From Paenibacillus sp. MMS20-IR301 (lineage in GTDB: Bacteria > Bacillota > Bacilli > Paenibacillales > Paenibacillaceae): a stretch of 64,000 nucleotides of DNA. The stretch's first letter is position 1. Every line of letters starts with the position of its first letter. The position numbers and the translations under genes were made by a program. The notes beneath the pieces are model-generated. The model had not been told where the DNA came from. It made no database searches and saw only the letters and a list, made by a program, of their open reading frames with translations. Below are positions 1 through 9,013 of the stretch, in pieces. The DNA lies in the NCBI RefSeq assembly GCF_032302195.1, contig NZ_CP135275.1, positions 124,001 through 188,000 of the forward strand. Direction: 5' to 3'.

Positions 1-282
1 CCTGACATGCTTTCCTGGCGGTCATTTCAGCTGCCGCTGGGCCTGATGAATGAGAAGGAGCTGGAAATTAAGTATACCGCCGAGACACTGAGTGCAGAGG
101 CTGCGCGCGATGAAGGCCTGGCACGGGCCAAGAGTGATATTATGGCGCGGTACGGCACGGACAGCGTAATCAAAAGTCAAAAAATTTTGCATGAGAAGAA
201 AGAGAATGGTAAAGTTTATATGAAAGTGCTGTTTGAAGTGGAAGAGAGAATCGCGGAAGAACTTCCGATAGTAAACAATTGA
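1..282 (+). CDS. yqfD: Sporulation protein YqfD, C-terminal end (truncated by window start)
   Basis: Only the last ~93 codons are present; the reading frame is open to the window edge, so the start lies outside. The visible part resembles the C-terminal soluble region of YqfD, a sporulation membrane protein conserved in Bacillota. It ends with a charged segment rich in Glu and Lys (KKENGKVYMKVLFEVEERIA). The downstream phoH, pgpH and ybeY genes match the order in Bacillus-type genomes, which supports the name. A GAGGAG ribosome binding site for the next gene overlaps its stop codon, so the two are probably co-transcribed. The molecular role is not well defined in the family. Confidence 0.8.
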   Translation, partial: PDMLSWRSFQLPLGLMNEKELEIKYTAETLSAEAARDEGLARAKSDIMARYGTDSVIKSQKILHEKKENGKVYMKVLFEVEERIAEELPIVNN

Positions 283-297
283 GGAGAATGAGGCTAC

Positions 298-1269
298 TTG
301 TCAGAACAGACTGCAAACATTCGTATATCTTTGCACACTGCGGGAGAAGCACAATCCCTGTTTGGACCGCAGGATGGATTCCTGAAAATTATCGAGAGAG
401 AAATTCCGGCGGTGATCGACTCGCGCGAGGCTGAAATCACCATTCGCGGCGCTGAGCGGGAAGTGGACATGCTGGCCCAGCTGTTTAACGTGCTGCTGTC
501 GCTGGTACGCGGCGGTTACATATTGAGTGAACGGGATGTGCAGTATGCCGTGGAGCTGGCGAAGGATTTCCGGGCTGACCAGCTGCTTGACCTGTTCAAG
601 GGTGAGATTACAACAACTTTCCGCGGTAAACCTATCCGGGTCAAAACGATCGGCCAGAAGCATTATGTGACAACGATTAAGAAACGTGATATCGTCTTTG
701 GCATCGGGCCGGCGGGAACGGGTAAGACCTATCTTGCCGTGGTCCTTGCAGTAACGGCGCTGAAGGAAGGCTCGGTCAAGCGTATCGTGCTGACGCGTCC
801 GGCTGTAGAGGCAGGAGAGAACCTGGGCTTCCTTCCGGGAGATTTGCAGGAGAAGGTAGATCCGTATCTCCGGCCGCTCTACGACGCCTTATACGACGTT
901 ATGGGGCCTGATCAGGTCGCGAAGGCGCTTGAACGCGGGCTGATCGAGATAGCACCGCTTGCCTATATGCGCGGGCGTACTCTGGAGGATGCTTTTATTA
1001 TCCTCGATGAAGCCCAGAATACTACACCAGAACAAATGAAAATGTTCCTCACCCGGCTGGGCTTCGGCTCCAAGATGGTCATCACGGGCGATGTGACCCA
1101 GATTGACCTGCCGCGCGGCAAGAAGTCAGGGCTGATCGAAGCCAAAACGATTTTATCCGGCATTGAGGAGCTTGGCTTTGTCTATTTCGCAGAGCAGGAC
1201 GTAGTCCGTCATTCCCTGGTGCAGAAAATTATCGTTGCCTATGACCGCTCTGCCGAAAACCTCCAATAA
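298..1269 (+). CDS. phoH: PhoH family ATPase (PhoH-like, short form)
   Basis: A 323-residue PhoH-type P-loop NTPase. Walker A is GPAGTGKT at residues 137-144 and Walker B is FIILDEAQN at about 233-241, both typical of the family. The N-terminal ~120 residues are the usual PhoL/YbeZ-type extension; there is no PIN domain, unlike the second PhoH at 35308. The start is TTG, preceded by GAGGAG 11 bases upstream. It lies 18 bases ahead of pgpH and three genes from ybeY. PhoH-YbeY proximity is common in bacteria, and a role in RNA metabolism is inferred from that association, not proven. Confidence 0.93.
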   Translation: MSEQTANIRISLHTAGEAQSLFGPQDGFLKIIEREIPAVIDSREAEITIRGAEREVDMLAQLFNVLLSLVRGGYILSERDVQYAVELAKDFRADQLLDLFKGEITTTFRGKPIRVKTIGQKHYVTTIKKRDIVFGIGPAGTGKTYLAVVLAVTALKEGSVKRIVLTRPAVEAGENLGFLPGDLQEKVDPYLRPLYDALYDVMGPDQVAKALERGLIEIAPLAYMRGRTLEDAFIILDEAQNTTPEQMKMFLTRLGFGSKMVITGDVTQIDLPRGKKSGLIEAKTILSGIEELGFVYFAEQDVVRHSLVQKIIVAYDRSAENLQ

Positions 1270-1286
1270 AAAAGGGGATTGTCTTC

Positions 1287-3566
1287 ATGGCCTCAAAGCA
1301 ACCAGCAAAATTAAGCGGATTTGTATATAGTACAGGCGGATGGAAGTATAGCGCGGTTTCGCGCTATGCTCTTTTCCTGTTATTGGGGCTTGTTTTCTAC
1401 TTTAGTTTGTCCTCTGATCTCCTGCCCAAAAAGTATGATATAAAAGAGGGCACACGCAGTGCCAAGGAAATTACAGCGCCCAAGCAAATCCCGGACACCA
1501 ACGCGAAGCTGAAAGCCCAGGAAATCGCTGCTGAAAATGTAACAAACCGGTATACGATCATACCGATGAGAACCGAGAACCTTGTTACCATGCTGCTGGA
1601 CAGAATAGACCGCCTGAATCAGGATGATACGATTTCGCAAAGCGAAAAGACGGAGATCTACCGTGAAGTGATTCCGGAGCGGACCAATGATTTTATTCTG
1701 AATTTTGTTGCAGTGAGCAGTAAGGCAGGAACGTATTCAGAGCATCTGCTGGATGAAATGCAATCGGTAATCAAGGACCAGGCCTATGTAATTCCGGAAG
1801 AAATCTATATTAAAATTCCGCGGCTGACCTCCCAGGACATCATTGAGATGAAGCCGGTTGCCCGGGAAATTGTCATCAAGCTGATGAATGATCAGATTGT
1901 GGATGCCCAGACCGCACGCGCCAAGGTGGCGGAGCAGGTCAGTATCAGCTCGCTGAACCAGCGTACAGCCCGTGAGGTGGTACAGGAACTGGTGCGGCTG
2001 GTTATTACCGCTAATAAGTTCTATGACGAGGAAGCAACCAAGGAAGCCAAAGTGCTCGCCCGGCAAAATACCCCGGATGTGTTCATTGAGCAGGGGGATG
2101 TGCTCGTCGCCAAAAATCAGGAGATAACCCCGGAGCTTTACAAGCTTTTGGATGAGAACGGCCTTTTGAGCAAAGAGGTCAATTACTGGCCGCAATTCGG
2201 GCTGCTGCTGCTGTCCGCGCTGCTGTCCTTTGGTCTGATGACCTTCATCCGTTATAACGGCGGAGCCTCCGGATTCAAGTATAATAACTCCCAGCTGCTC
2301 ATGCTGGTGCTGGTATTTGTAATCACTATTATCACGATGAAGCTGGCTGCGTTCCTGCAGACGGATGTCCGTACTTATATCGGTTATCTGGCTCCGGTAG
2401 CTATAGGCGCTATGCTGATTTCCATGCTGCTGGATATGACTTTGGCGTACTTCTGTTCGATCCTGTTCAGTATTCTGGCCAGCATTATTCTGAATGTGCA
2501 GCAGAATACCGTCTTTGATTTCACCTTCGGGTACTTTGCACTTGTTGTCAGCTATGTCGCCATCTTCGCTACCCACCGGGCAGGCCAGCGCGGTACACTG
2601 CTCAAGGGCGGAATTATGGTTTCGCTATTCGGCTGCCTGACTGTAGCCATCCTGACCATGCTGGGCGGAGGGGTATGGAATGAGACCAATACGCTGTATG
2701 CACTGGGCTTCTCTTTTGCCGGCGGCCTGCTGACTGCAGTGCTTGTAATTGGCCTTATGCCGTTCTTCGAGGCTACCTTCGGCATTCTGTCTGCGCTGAA
2801 GCTCGTTGAATTGTCGAACCCGAACCATCCGCTGCTGCGCAAGCTGCTTACAGAGACGCCGGGAACCTATCACCATAGTGTCATGGTCGGCAACCTGTCC
2901 GAGGCTGCTGCTGAAGCGATTGGAGCGGACGGCCTGCTGTGCCGGGTCGGCTCATACTATCATGATATCGGCAAGACGAAACGGCCGTTCTACTTCATAG
3001 AGAACCAGAACAATATGGAGAATCCGCATGACTCAATCGAACCGAAGCTGAGCAAATCCATCATAGTGGCGCATGCCCGGGACGGGGTGGAGATGCAGAA
3101 GGAATACAAGCTGCCAAAGCCGATCCGTGATATTGCCGAGCAGCATCATGGCACGACCTTCCTGCATTATTTTTATCATAAAGCACTGAAGATCGCTGAG
3201 GAAAAAGGCGTGGAGCCTGATTTCACCGAAGAGGATTTCCGTTATCCCGGACCGAAGGCGCAGTCGAAGGAATCCGCCGTTGTCGGCATCGCCGACAGTG
3301 TGGAAGCGGCTGTGCGCTCACTCCGCAAGCCTACCGTTGTGCAGGTAGAGACGATGATCGAGAAGATTATCAAGAGCCGGCTGGATGACCATCAGTTCGA
3401 TGAATGCGACCTGACGATCAAGGAGCTGGACATTATAGCGCGGACACTGAAAGAAACAGTAATGGGCATATTCCATTCGCGGATCGAATACCCCGAGGAT
3501 GTGCGCAAGCCCAAAAAAGAGGAAGGAGCCGGTAAAAATGAGCCTGAGCGTCGTGTGGAACAATGA
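1287..3566 (+). CDS. pgpH: 7TM-HD domain phosphodiesterase PgpH/YqfF (c-di-AMP hydrolase family)
   Basis: A 759-residue membrane protein with the full PgpH architecture. It has one N-terminal membrane segment (about 25-45), a long extracellular 7TMR-HDED-type domain (about 50-300), a block of about seven membrane helices (300-495) and a cytoplasmic HD domain with HHS at 529-531 and the metal-binding HD at 559-560 (YYHDIGK). Characterised members hydrolyse cyclic di-AMP, a regulator of potassium and osmotic balance; that substrate is assigned by family. Its 3' end overlaps the ybeY start by 29 bases, indicating translational coupling. The tail is Lys/Glu-rich. Confidence 0.93.
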   Translation: MASKQPAKLSGFVYSTGGWKYSAVSRYALFLLLGLVFYFSLSSDLLPKKYDIKEGTRSAKEITAPKQIPDTNAKLKAQEIAAENVTNRYTIIPMRTENLVTMLLDRIDRLNQDDTISQSEKTEIYREVIPERTNDFILNFVAVSSKAGTYSEHLLDEMQSVIKDQAYVIPEEIYIKIPRLTSQDIIEMKPVAREIVIKLMNDQIVDAQTARAKVAEQVSISSLNQRTAREVVQELVRLVITANKFYDEEATKEAKVLARQNTPDVFIEQGDVLVAKNQEITPELYKLLDENGLLSKEVNYWPQFGLLLLSALLSFGLMTFIRYNGGASGFKYNNSQLLMLVLVFVITIITMKLAAFLQTDVRTYIGYLAPVAIGAMLISMLLDMTLAYFCSILFSILASIILNVQQNTVFDFTFGYFALVVSYVAIFATHRAGQRGTLLKGGIMVSLFGCLTVAILTMLGGGVWNETNTLYALGFSFAGGLLTAVLVIGLMPFFEATFGILSALKLVELSNPNHPLLRKLLTETPGTYHHSVMVGNLSEAAAEAIGADGLLCRVGSYYHDIGKTKRPFYFIENQNNMENPHDSIEPKLSKSIIVAHARDGVEMQKEYKLPKPIRDIAEQHHGTTFLHYFYHKALKIAEEKGVEPDFTEEDFRYPGPKAQSKESAVVGIADSVEAAVRSLRKPTVVQVETMIEKIIKSRLDDHQFDECDLTIKELDIIARTLKETVMGIFHSRIEYPEDVRKPKKEEGAGKNEPERRVEQ

Positions 3567-4041
3567 ACAGGAAGAGCATGAAATTAATAATGAGCTGATC
3601 GTACTGCTGGAGAGTATTCTGCAGAAGGCAGGCGAAGTGGAAGGATTGGATGAAGGCGAAGTGGATCTTACCTTTGTCGATAATGAACGTATACATGAGC
3701 TGAATCTGGAGTACCGGGGCATCGACCGTCCGACAGATGTACTGTCTTTCGCGATGAACGAGACCGGGGAAGATGAGCTTGAGATCATATATGCAGTTTC
3801 AGAAGATGAGGATGAAGATCAAGACGAAGTCCCCAATGTGCTGGGAGATATCATTATCTCTGTAACCCGCGCCCAGGAGCAGGCACTGGAATACGGCCAT
3901 TCCCTGGAGCGGGAGCTGGGCTTCCTGTTCGTACACGGCTTCCTGCATCTGCTGGGTTACGATCATCAGGATGCGGAGTCTGAAGCGGAGATGATGGCGA
4001 AGCAGGAGCATGTACTGGCTCAGGTCGGGTTGACACGCTAA
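3538..4041 (+). CDS. ybeY: rRNA maturation endoribonuclease YbeY
   Basis: A 167-residue YbeY. The zinc site HGFLHLLGYDH (His133, His137, His143) and the conserved PTDVLSF segment near residue 65 are intact. YbeY acts on 16S rRNA 3'-end maturation and ribosome quality control. The ATG at 3538 is chosen because GGAAGGAG lies just upstream; a longer frame running back into pgpH has no better site. Between DVLSFAM and the NVLGDII segment there is an acidic insert (about 76-98, with EDEDEDQDE) longer than in many homologues. The stop codon overlaps the start of dgkA by one base. Confidence 0.94.
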   Translation: MSLSVVWNNEQEEHEINNELIVLLESILQKAGEVEGLDEGEVDLTFVDNERIHELNLEYRGIDRPTDVLSFAMNETGEDELEIIYAVSEDEDEDQDEVPNVLGDIIISVTRAQEQALEYGHSLERELGFLFVHGFLHLLGYDHQDAESEAEMMAKQEHVLAQVGLTR

Positions 4042-4436
4042 TGGTCAAGAATACGGCGGTGGGCCACAAAAAATTCTGGCATTCTTTTCGCTTTGCAGCT
4101 CACGGCATTGCCGCGGCCTTCAAATCGGAGCTGAATATGAAGGTGCACAGCTGCCTGGCTGTTCTGGTGCTGGCCGCCGCCGCTGTGCTCAGGCTTCCCG
4201 TATCAAGCTGGATGCTGCTGCTCCTGGCAATCACGCTTGTGCTGACGGCCGAACTGCTGAATACGGCGATTGAAGCGACGATTGACCTGGTCTCGCCGGA
4301 GATCCATCCCTTGGCTAAGAAGGCCAAAGATACCGCCGCAGGAGCTGTGCTGCTCACGGCGGTGTTTGCCGTTATTGCGGGAATCTATGTTTTTTATCAT
4401 CCGGTGATGGACTGGATCAGCAGTCTTATGTCATAA
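4041..4436 (+). CDS. dgkA: Diacylglycerol/undecaprenol kinase family protein DgkA
   Basis: A 131-residue membrane protein of the DgkA family. The signature ELLNTAIEATIDLVS with the following KKAKDTAAGAV is intact, and three membrane helices are visible (about 33-52, 55-75, 98-120). In Bacillota this protein phosphorylates undecaprenol, supplying the lipid carrier for cell-wall synthesis; substrate choice is by family. It starts on the A of the ybeY TAA stop, the usual coupling. The next gene, cdd, lies 281 bases away behind a tandem repeat array. Confidence 0.92.
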   Translation: MVKNTAVGHKKFWHSFRFAAHGIAAAFKSELNMKVHSCLAVLVLAAAAVLRLPVSSWMLLLLAITLVLTAELLNTAIEATIDLVSPEIHPLAKKAKDTAAGAVLLTAVFAVIAGIYVFYHPVMDWISSLMS

Positions 4437-4513
4437 TCAGCTTACAACTTTAGCATATGGGAGAGGCGGAATCGCTTTGGTGCGCTCCGTCCTCTTGTCA
4501 TCCGCCAAGATTT

Positions 4514-5137
<624 letters not shown>

Positions 5138-5190
5138 GGGTCAGTTAGTTGGAGTGTTTGGTTCGTGCTGAGTGTAACTATCATAGTTAA

Positions 5191-5370
5191 GCTGCATTTT
5201 GTACAACTAAAGTTCCGCTCAGTCTGCGATACTCAGGTATAACTGCAGAATGTACACTTATATTTGCTGAATAGGCCGAAAACAGCCTCTATATCTCGAA
5301 ATAGCTGTACGAAATACACTTAAATCCATGAAAGTTCTGATTCTAACGAGAATAAGTGTACAAAATACAG
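5191..5370. repeat. Four dispersed copies of a CTG(C/T)A...TACACTTA motif
   Basis: Copies lie at 5191-5210, 5242-5261 and 5304-5323 on the + strand and at 5351-5370 on the - strand. Aligned, they share CTG(T/C)A at the left and TACA(C)TTA at the right with an 8-base middle (for example TTTTG). The last copy is inverted relative to the rest, so copies 2 or 3 and copy 4 could pair as RNA. The function is unknown. Confidence 0.7.
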
Positions 5371-5408
5371 TCAAGTGTGTTTTGGAGGAAGTATGTTTTG
5401 GAGGAATT

Positions 5409-5506
5409 AGGTTTGGTTCAAGTCTGGTTAGGTGTGATTTAGGTATGGTTCAGACGTGAATTAGGTGCGGCTCAGGTGCGGTTCAGGTATGGTCCAGATG
5501 TTCAAG
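5409..5506. repeat. Degenerate 11-base tandem repeat, about nine units
   Basis: Units of the form AGGT(A/G)(T/C)GG(T/C)TC follow each other at 11-base (once 10-base) spacing from 5409 to about 5506, for example AGGTGCGGCTC, AGGTGCGGTTC, AGGTATGGTCC. The period is close to one helical turn of DNA, so any protein contacts would fall on one face. No ribosome binding site or long frame supports coding. Confidence 0.75.
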
Positions 5507-5643
5507 TAACCAGTTTTCCCGCGCCGTCGTCAAGCGTGTTCCCGCAGGGAACGAAAAGCGCTTATGCTCCAATCCGCCCGCCTAGGCACCGAACACTTCG
5601 CCCACGCCAGTTCCGGGTGTCCAGAGGGCCGGGGCCCTTGGGG

Positions 5644-5675
5644 TCCCCCTTGGCGAAGGGGGATTTAGGGGGATC
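5644..5675. repeat. Short palindromic element with CCCCCTT/AAGGGGG stem
   Basis: TCCCCCTT, loop GGCG, AAGGGGGA forms a perfect 8-bp stem at 5644-5663, followed by TTTAGGGGGATC. This looks like a REP/MITE-type dispersed element. Closely similar GGGGGATTTAGGGGG strings are, as I recall, repeated in several unrelated bacterial phyla. It is not followed by a T-tract, so it is not an obvious terminator. Confidence 0.55.
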
Positions 5676-5744
5676 GAAAAGTTTTTAAAAGCTCTTCAGC
5701 ATTTTAAAACAAAGACCAAGCTGTAAGATAAATAGGAGGATTAT

Positions 5745-6635
5745 ATGAAATTCAAATCAGGGTTTGTCGCCATTGTCGGCAGACCGAACGTAGGCAAGTC
5801 GACACTGATGAATCAGGTGATCGGCCAGAAGATCGCTATTATGTCGGACAAGCCGCAGACCACCCGCAACAAAATTCATGGCGTATATACCGCCAATAAT
5901 TCGCAGATCGTGTTCCTGGACACGCCGGGTATCCATAAGCGGCAATCCAAGCTGGGCGATTATATGAACCAGACAGCGATGAGTACGCTGCATGAGGTCG
6001 AGGCTGTACTGTTCCTGGTGGATGCTTCCGAGGGGCTGGGCGGCGGTGACCGCTTTATTATCGAGCAGCTGGGCTCCGTCAAGACACCGGTAATCCTTGT
6101 AATGAACAAGATTGACAAGATCGATCCGGAAGAGCTGCTGCCGATGATTGTAGAATATAACAAGCTGTACGAGTTTGCCGAGATTGTTCCAATTTCCGCC
6201 AAAGCAGGCAGCAATGTGAATACGCTGCTGGAGCAGGTGCAGAAGTATCTGCCGGAAGGCCCGCAGTATTATCCGGACGATCAGATTACGGATCACCCGG
6301 AGCAGTTCGTCTGCGCGGAGCTGATCCGTGAGAAGATTCTGCATCTGACCCGCGAAGAAGTGCCGCATTCCATTGCGGTTGCCATTGAGGATATGCGGGT
6401 TGAACAGAATGGCGTTGTGCATATTTCTGCGATTATTTTTGTCGAGCGTGATTCACAGAAGGGGATCATTATCGGGAAGCAGGGGGCGCTGCTGAAGGAA
6501 GTCGGACGGCGCGCACGGACGGATATCGAGAACCTGCTGGGCTCGAAGATTTTCCTGGAACTATGGGTAAAAGTGAAAAAAGACTGGCGCAACCAGGACC
6601 GCGTACTCCGCGATCTGGGCTTCCACAAAGAATAA
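5745..6635 (+). CDS. era: GTPase Era
   Basis: A 296-residue Era GTPase that binds 16S rRNA during 30S subunit maturation. G1 is GRPNVGKS (12-19), G3 DTPGI, G4 NKID; the C-terminal KH domain contains [15 protein letters not shown] and ends with VLRDLGF. The ATG follows AGGAGG with ideal spacing. Length and domains match the family. Its 5' neighbour is the repeat-rich gap; downstream are yqzL and recO as in Bacillus. Confidence 0.97.
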   Translation: MKFKSGFVAIVGRPNVGKSTLMNQVIGQKIAIMSDKPQTTRNKIHGVYTANNSQIVFLDTPGIHKRQSKLGDYMNQTAMSTLHEVEAVLFLVDASEGLGGGDRFIIEQLGSVKTPVILVMNKIDKIDPEELLPMIVEYNKLYEFAEIVPISAKAGSNVNTLLEQVQKYLPEGPQYYPDDQITDHPEQFVCAELIREKILHLTREEVPHSIAVAIEDMRVEQNGVVHISAIIFVERDSQKGIIIGKQGALLKEVGRRARTDIENLLGSKIFLELWVKVKKDWRNQDRVLRDLGFHKE

Positions 6636-6744
6636 TAATTTCCTCTCTGCGCCGCCCTGGCAGGAATTGCAAGGATAGATCCGTCAGCTTCGCACATCCT
6701 ATTTCTGAAGAGACATCGTGTTTCCGAAGAAAGGATGAATACGA

Positions 6745-6888
6745 ATGCGGAACTTTTCGTGGAAGTATTTTGCAATGACTGGAGATGTCGATGCGTATTT
6801 GCTGTACAGGGAAGCTGGCAATTCGCCGGAAGGCAGTGAGCTTGTGCCTGCGGAGGAAGAGATGGTTCTTAATGAAGAAGCCGAATAA
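6745..6888 (+). CDS. yqzL: YqzL family small protein
   Basis: A 47-residue frame starting ATG at 6745 after AAAGGATG and ending TAA at 6886-6888. The N-terminus (MRNFSWKYFAMTGDVDAYLLY) matches the YqzL pattern of aromatic residues followed by TG-(D/N)V-(D/E)-YLL, and the tail is Glu-rich. The position between era and recO is the same as for yqzL in Bacillus subtilis. The function is not known. It could be missed by annotation because of its size. Confidence 0.8.
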   Translation: MRNFSWKYFAMTGDVDAYLLYREAGNSPEGSELVPAEEEMVLNEEAE

Positions 6889-6924
6889 GGACTGGTTGCT
6901 GGCCGAGTGGCTGGGGGAAGAAGC

Positions 6925-7680
6925 ATGCTACACAGGGTGGAAGGGATCGTCATCCGCAGCATGGACTACGGTGAGGGGAACGCCATTATTACGCTTTGCA
7001 CCGAGAACGCCGGCAAGGTAGGTGTACTGGTACGCGGGGCGAAAAAGGTTAAAAGCCGCCATGCTGCTCTGATCCAGTTGTTCACAACCGGAGAATTCGT
7101 GTTTTTCCGCAATAACGGCGGGCTGGGCACATTAAATGCCGGAGAGATTACGAAATCTCATCACAAGCTGCGTGAGGACCTGGTTAAGGCAGCCTATGCT
7201 TCCTATGCGTGCGAGCTGCTTGACCGGGTGCTGCATGATGAAGAAACGGGCAGCTTCTGGTTCCGCCAGCTGTCTGCCTGCCTCAATGCGCTTGAAGAGG
7301 ATAAGGAACCGGGCATTATTATTAACGTTTTCGAGATGAAGGTTCTGCAGGCGGCAGGTTACGGTCCGCAGCTGGATGCCTGCATCGTATGCGGTAAGGA
7401 GAAGCCGGATGAGGAGCTGAGAATCAGCCCGCGTCTGGGCGGCGTGCTGTGCCGCAGCTGCCGGCATAATGATCCTCCGGCCCTGGAGATTTCGCCGCGC
7501 GCCCTGAAGCTGCTGCGTGTGTTCGCCGCACTTGATTTAACCCGGCTCGGCAATGTCGGTGTGAAGCCGGAGACCCGCGCCGAACTTAAAGCTATCATGC
7601 GGTCATTTATGGATATGCAGCTGGGCCTGAGACTGAAGTCGCAGAGCTTTCTTGATCAGCTCGATAAATACAATATTTGA
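6925..7680 (+). CDS. recO: DNA repair protein RecO
   Basis: A 251-residue RecO, which loads RecA onto SSB-coated single strands in the RecFOR pathway. The N-terminal OB-fold starts LHRVEGIVIRSMDYGEGN and a C4 zinc site is visible (CIVCGK near 153 and LCRSC near 175). The ATG at 6925 follows GGGGGAAG; a GTG at 6907 is in frame but would place the ribosome binding site inside the gene. Its stop codon overlaps the -35 box of the glyQS promoter. Confidence 0.95.
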   Translation: MLHRVEGIVIRSMDYGEGNAIITLCTENAGKVGVLVRGAKKVKSRHAALIQLFTTGEFVFFRNNGGLGTLNAGEITKSHHKLREDLVKAAYASYACELLDRVLHDEETGSFWFRQLSACLNALEEDKEPGIIINVFEMKVLQAAGYGPQLDACIVCGKEKPDEELRISPRLGGVLCRSCRHNDPPALEISPRALKLLRVFAALDLTRLGNVGVKPETRAELKAIMRSFMDMQLGLRLKSQSFLDQLDKYNI

Positions 7681-7705
7681 CGAAATCCGAATTATCCGTT
7701 ACTAT
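7677..7705 (+). promoter_or_regulatory. Sigma-A-type promoter for glyQS
   Basis: TTGACG at 7677-7682, a 17-base spacer and TACTAT at 7700-7705. The -35 box lies across the recO stop codon. It sits directly in front of the T-box leader. Confidence 0.7.
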
Positions 7706-7711
7706 AAATTC

Positions 7712-7985
7712 AGTTTCTTTATAGCAATGCCGTGATTGCTCCGGAATACGGAGACAGTGCAGTGATCGGGAAAGTAATGAATTAATTGCCTTACTTCAGC
7801 GAACCGGGGACAGTGGAAGCCTGGCAGGCCAATATTCATGAACAGGGCACCCGGGAGTACGGAAGCGGCAGCATGAAAAGTGGATTTCGCGAAGCGTAAT
7901 CAAGTAGGGTGGAACCGCGGGAGAAGAATTCAAAGCTCTCGTCCCTATGTCTGTTAATCAGGCATGGGGGCGGGAGCTTTTTTGC
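7712..7985 (+). promoter_or_regulatory. T-box leader of the glycyl-tRNA synthetase operon
   Basis: The T-box core AGTAGGGTGGAACCGCGG is at 7903-7920, followed by an intrinsic terminator (7932-7983). The upstream 190 bases can fold into the stem I region, and a GGC glycine triplet at about 7846-7848 is a candidate specifier. Uncharged tRNA-Gly would pair with the T-box and prevent termination, switching on glyQ and glyS when glycine is short. Stem I boundaries were judged by eye. Confidence 0.9.
7932..7983 (+). terminator. T-box regulated terminator before glyQ
   Basis: AAAGCTCTCGTCCCTATG pairs with CATGGGGGCGGGAGCTTT (allowing G-U pairs), followed by a run of T. It is mutually exclusive with the antiterminator that uses the T-box sequence. 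Confidence 0.85.
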
Positions 7986-8125
7986 CTTGAGGCGGGGAAG
8001 CGGAAGACGAATCTTTCATAACCTGCAGCAGGGATACAGAAGCTGGTGCCGCCTCCAATGCGGGCAGCAAGAGTCAGTTACATGCAGGCAGCAGTACACA
8101 CTTGTAAAGCGAAGGAGTCGGTAGT

Positions 8126-9013
8126 ATGAACTTTCAGCAGATGATTCTGACACTGCAGCAGTTCTGGGCAGCCCAGAACTGTATTCTCGTCCAGCCGTAT
8201 GATACGGAAAAAGGGGCGGGTACGATGAACCCTATGACCTTTTTGCGTTCCCTCGGTCCGGAGCCCTGGAAAGTGGCTTATGTGGAGCCTTCACGCCGCC
8301 CGTCCGACGGACGTTACGGGGAGAATCCGAACCGCCTGTACCAGCATCACCAGTTCCAGGTCATTATCAAGCCGTCCCCGGACAATATCCAGGAGCTGTA
8401 TCTGGACAGCCTGAAGGCACTCGGAGTTGATCCGCTGCTGCATGATATCCGGTTCGTTGAAGATAACTGGGAGAATCCTTCCCTGGGCTGCGCAGGCCTC
8501 GGCTGGGAAGTGTGGCTGGACGGTATGGAAATTACACAGTTCACCTACTTCCAGCAGGTAGGCGGCATCGAAGCAAGTCCGGTCGCAGTAGAAATTACTT
8601 ACGGTATGGAACGCCTGGCTTCCTATATTCAGGAGAAGGAAAATGTCTTCGATCTGGAGTGGGTGGACGGAATGACTTACGGCGATGTATTCCATCAGCC
8701 GGAGGTGGAGCATTCCACGTATACCTTTGAAGTATCCAATGTGGCCATGCTGTTCAACCTGTTCAACACTTATGAAGAGGAAGCACGCAGAGCGATGGAG
8801 AACCATCTGGTCTTCCCGGCCTATGACTACGTGCTGAAATGCTCGCATACGTTCAACCTGCTGGATGCGCGCGGAGCGATCAGCGTAACCGAACGCACAG
8901 GCTTTATTACAAGAGTACGTAATCTTGCCCGCACTGTTGCGGCAACATATCTGGAGGAACGCGAGAAGCTGGGCTTCCCGCTGCTGAAGAAAGAAGGTGC
9001 TGACCGTGTCTAA
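8126..9013 (+). CDS. glyQ: Glycine--tRNA ligase alpha subunit
   Basis: A 295-residue alpha subunit of the heterotetrameric glycyl-tRNA synthetase; it carries the aminoacylation active site. Characteristic stretches are [19 protein letters not shown] near the N-terminus and [19 protein letters not shown]. The ATG follows GAAGGAG. It is controlled by the T-box leader upstream and overlaps glyS by eight bases. Confidence 0.97.
   Translation: MNFQQMILTLQQFWAAQNCILVQPYDTEKGAGTMNPMTFLRSLGPEPWKVAYVEPSRRPSDGRYGENPNRLYQHHQFQVIIKPSPDNIQELYLDSLKALGVDPLLHDIRFVEDNWENPSLGCAGLGWEVWLDGMEITQFTYFQQVGGIEASPVAVEITYGMERLASYIQEKENVFDLEWVDGMTYGDVFHQPEVEHSTYTFEVSNVAMLFNLFNTYEEEARRAMENHLVFPAYDYVLKCSHTFNLLDARGAISVTERTGFITRVRNLARTVAATYLEEREKLGFPLLKKEGADRV

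Larger units (their letters stand above)
5138..5744. other. 607-base repeat-rich intergenic region between cdd and era
   Basis: No credible gene is seen. The gap holds four copies of a 20-base motif (5191-5370), a near-duplicate of TGTTTTGGAGGAA (5378 and 5394), nine 11-base tandem units (5409-5506), a GTTCCC-GCA-GGGAAC hairpin (5538-5552), a GGGCC-GG-GGCCC palindrome (about 5626-5637) and a TCCCCCTT-GGCG-AAGGGGGA hairpin (5644-5663). A promoter for era was not identified with confidence. Confidence 0.7.

Noticed and set aside
7909..8124. Small open frame over the T-box
   Set aside because: It lies inside the T-box and its terminator; the RNA structure explains this sequence.
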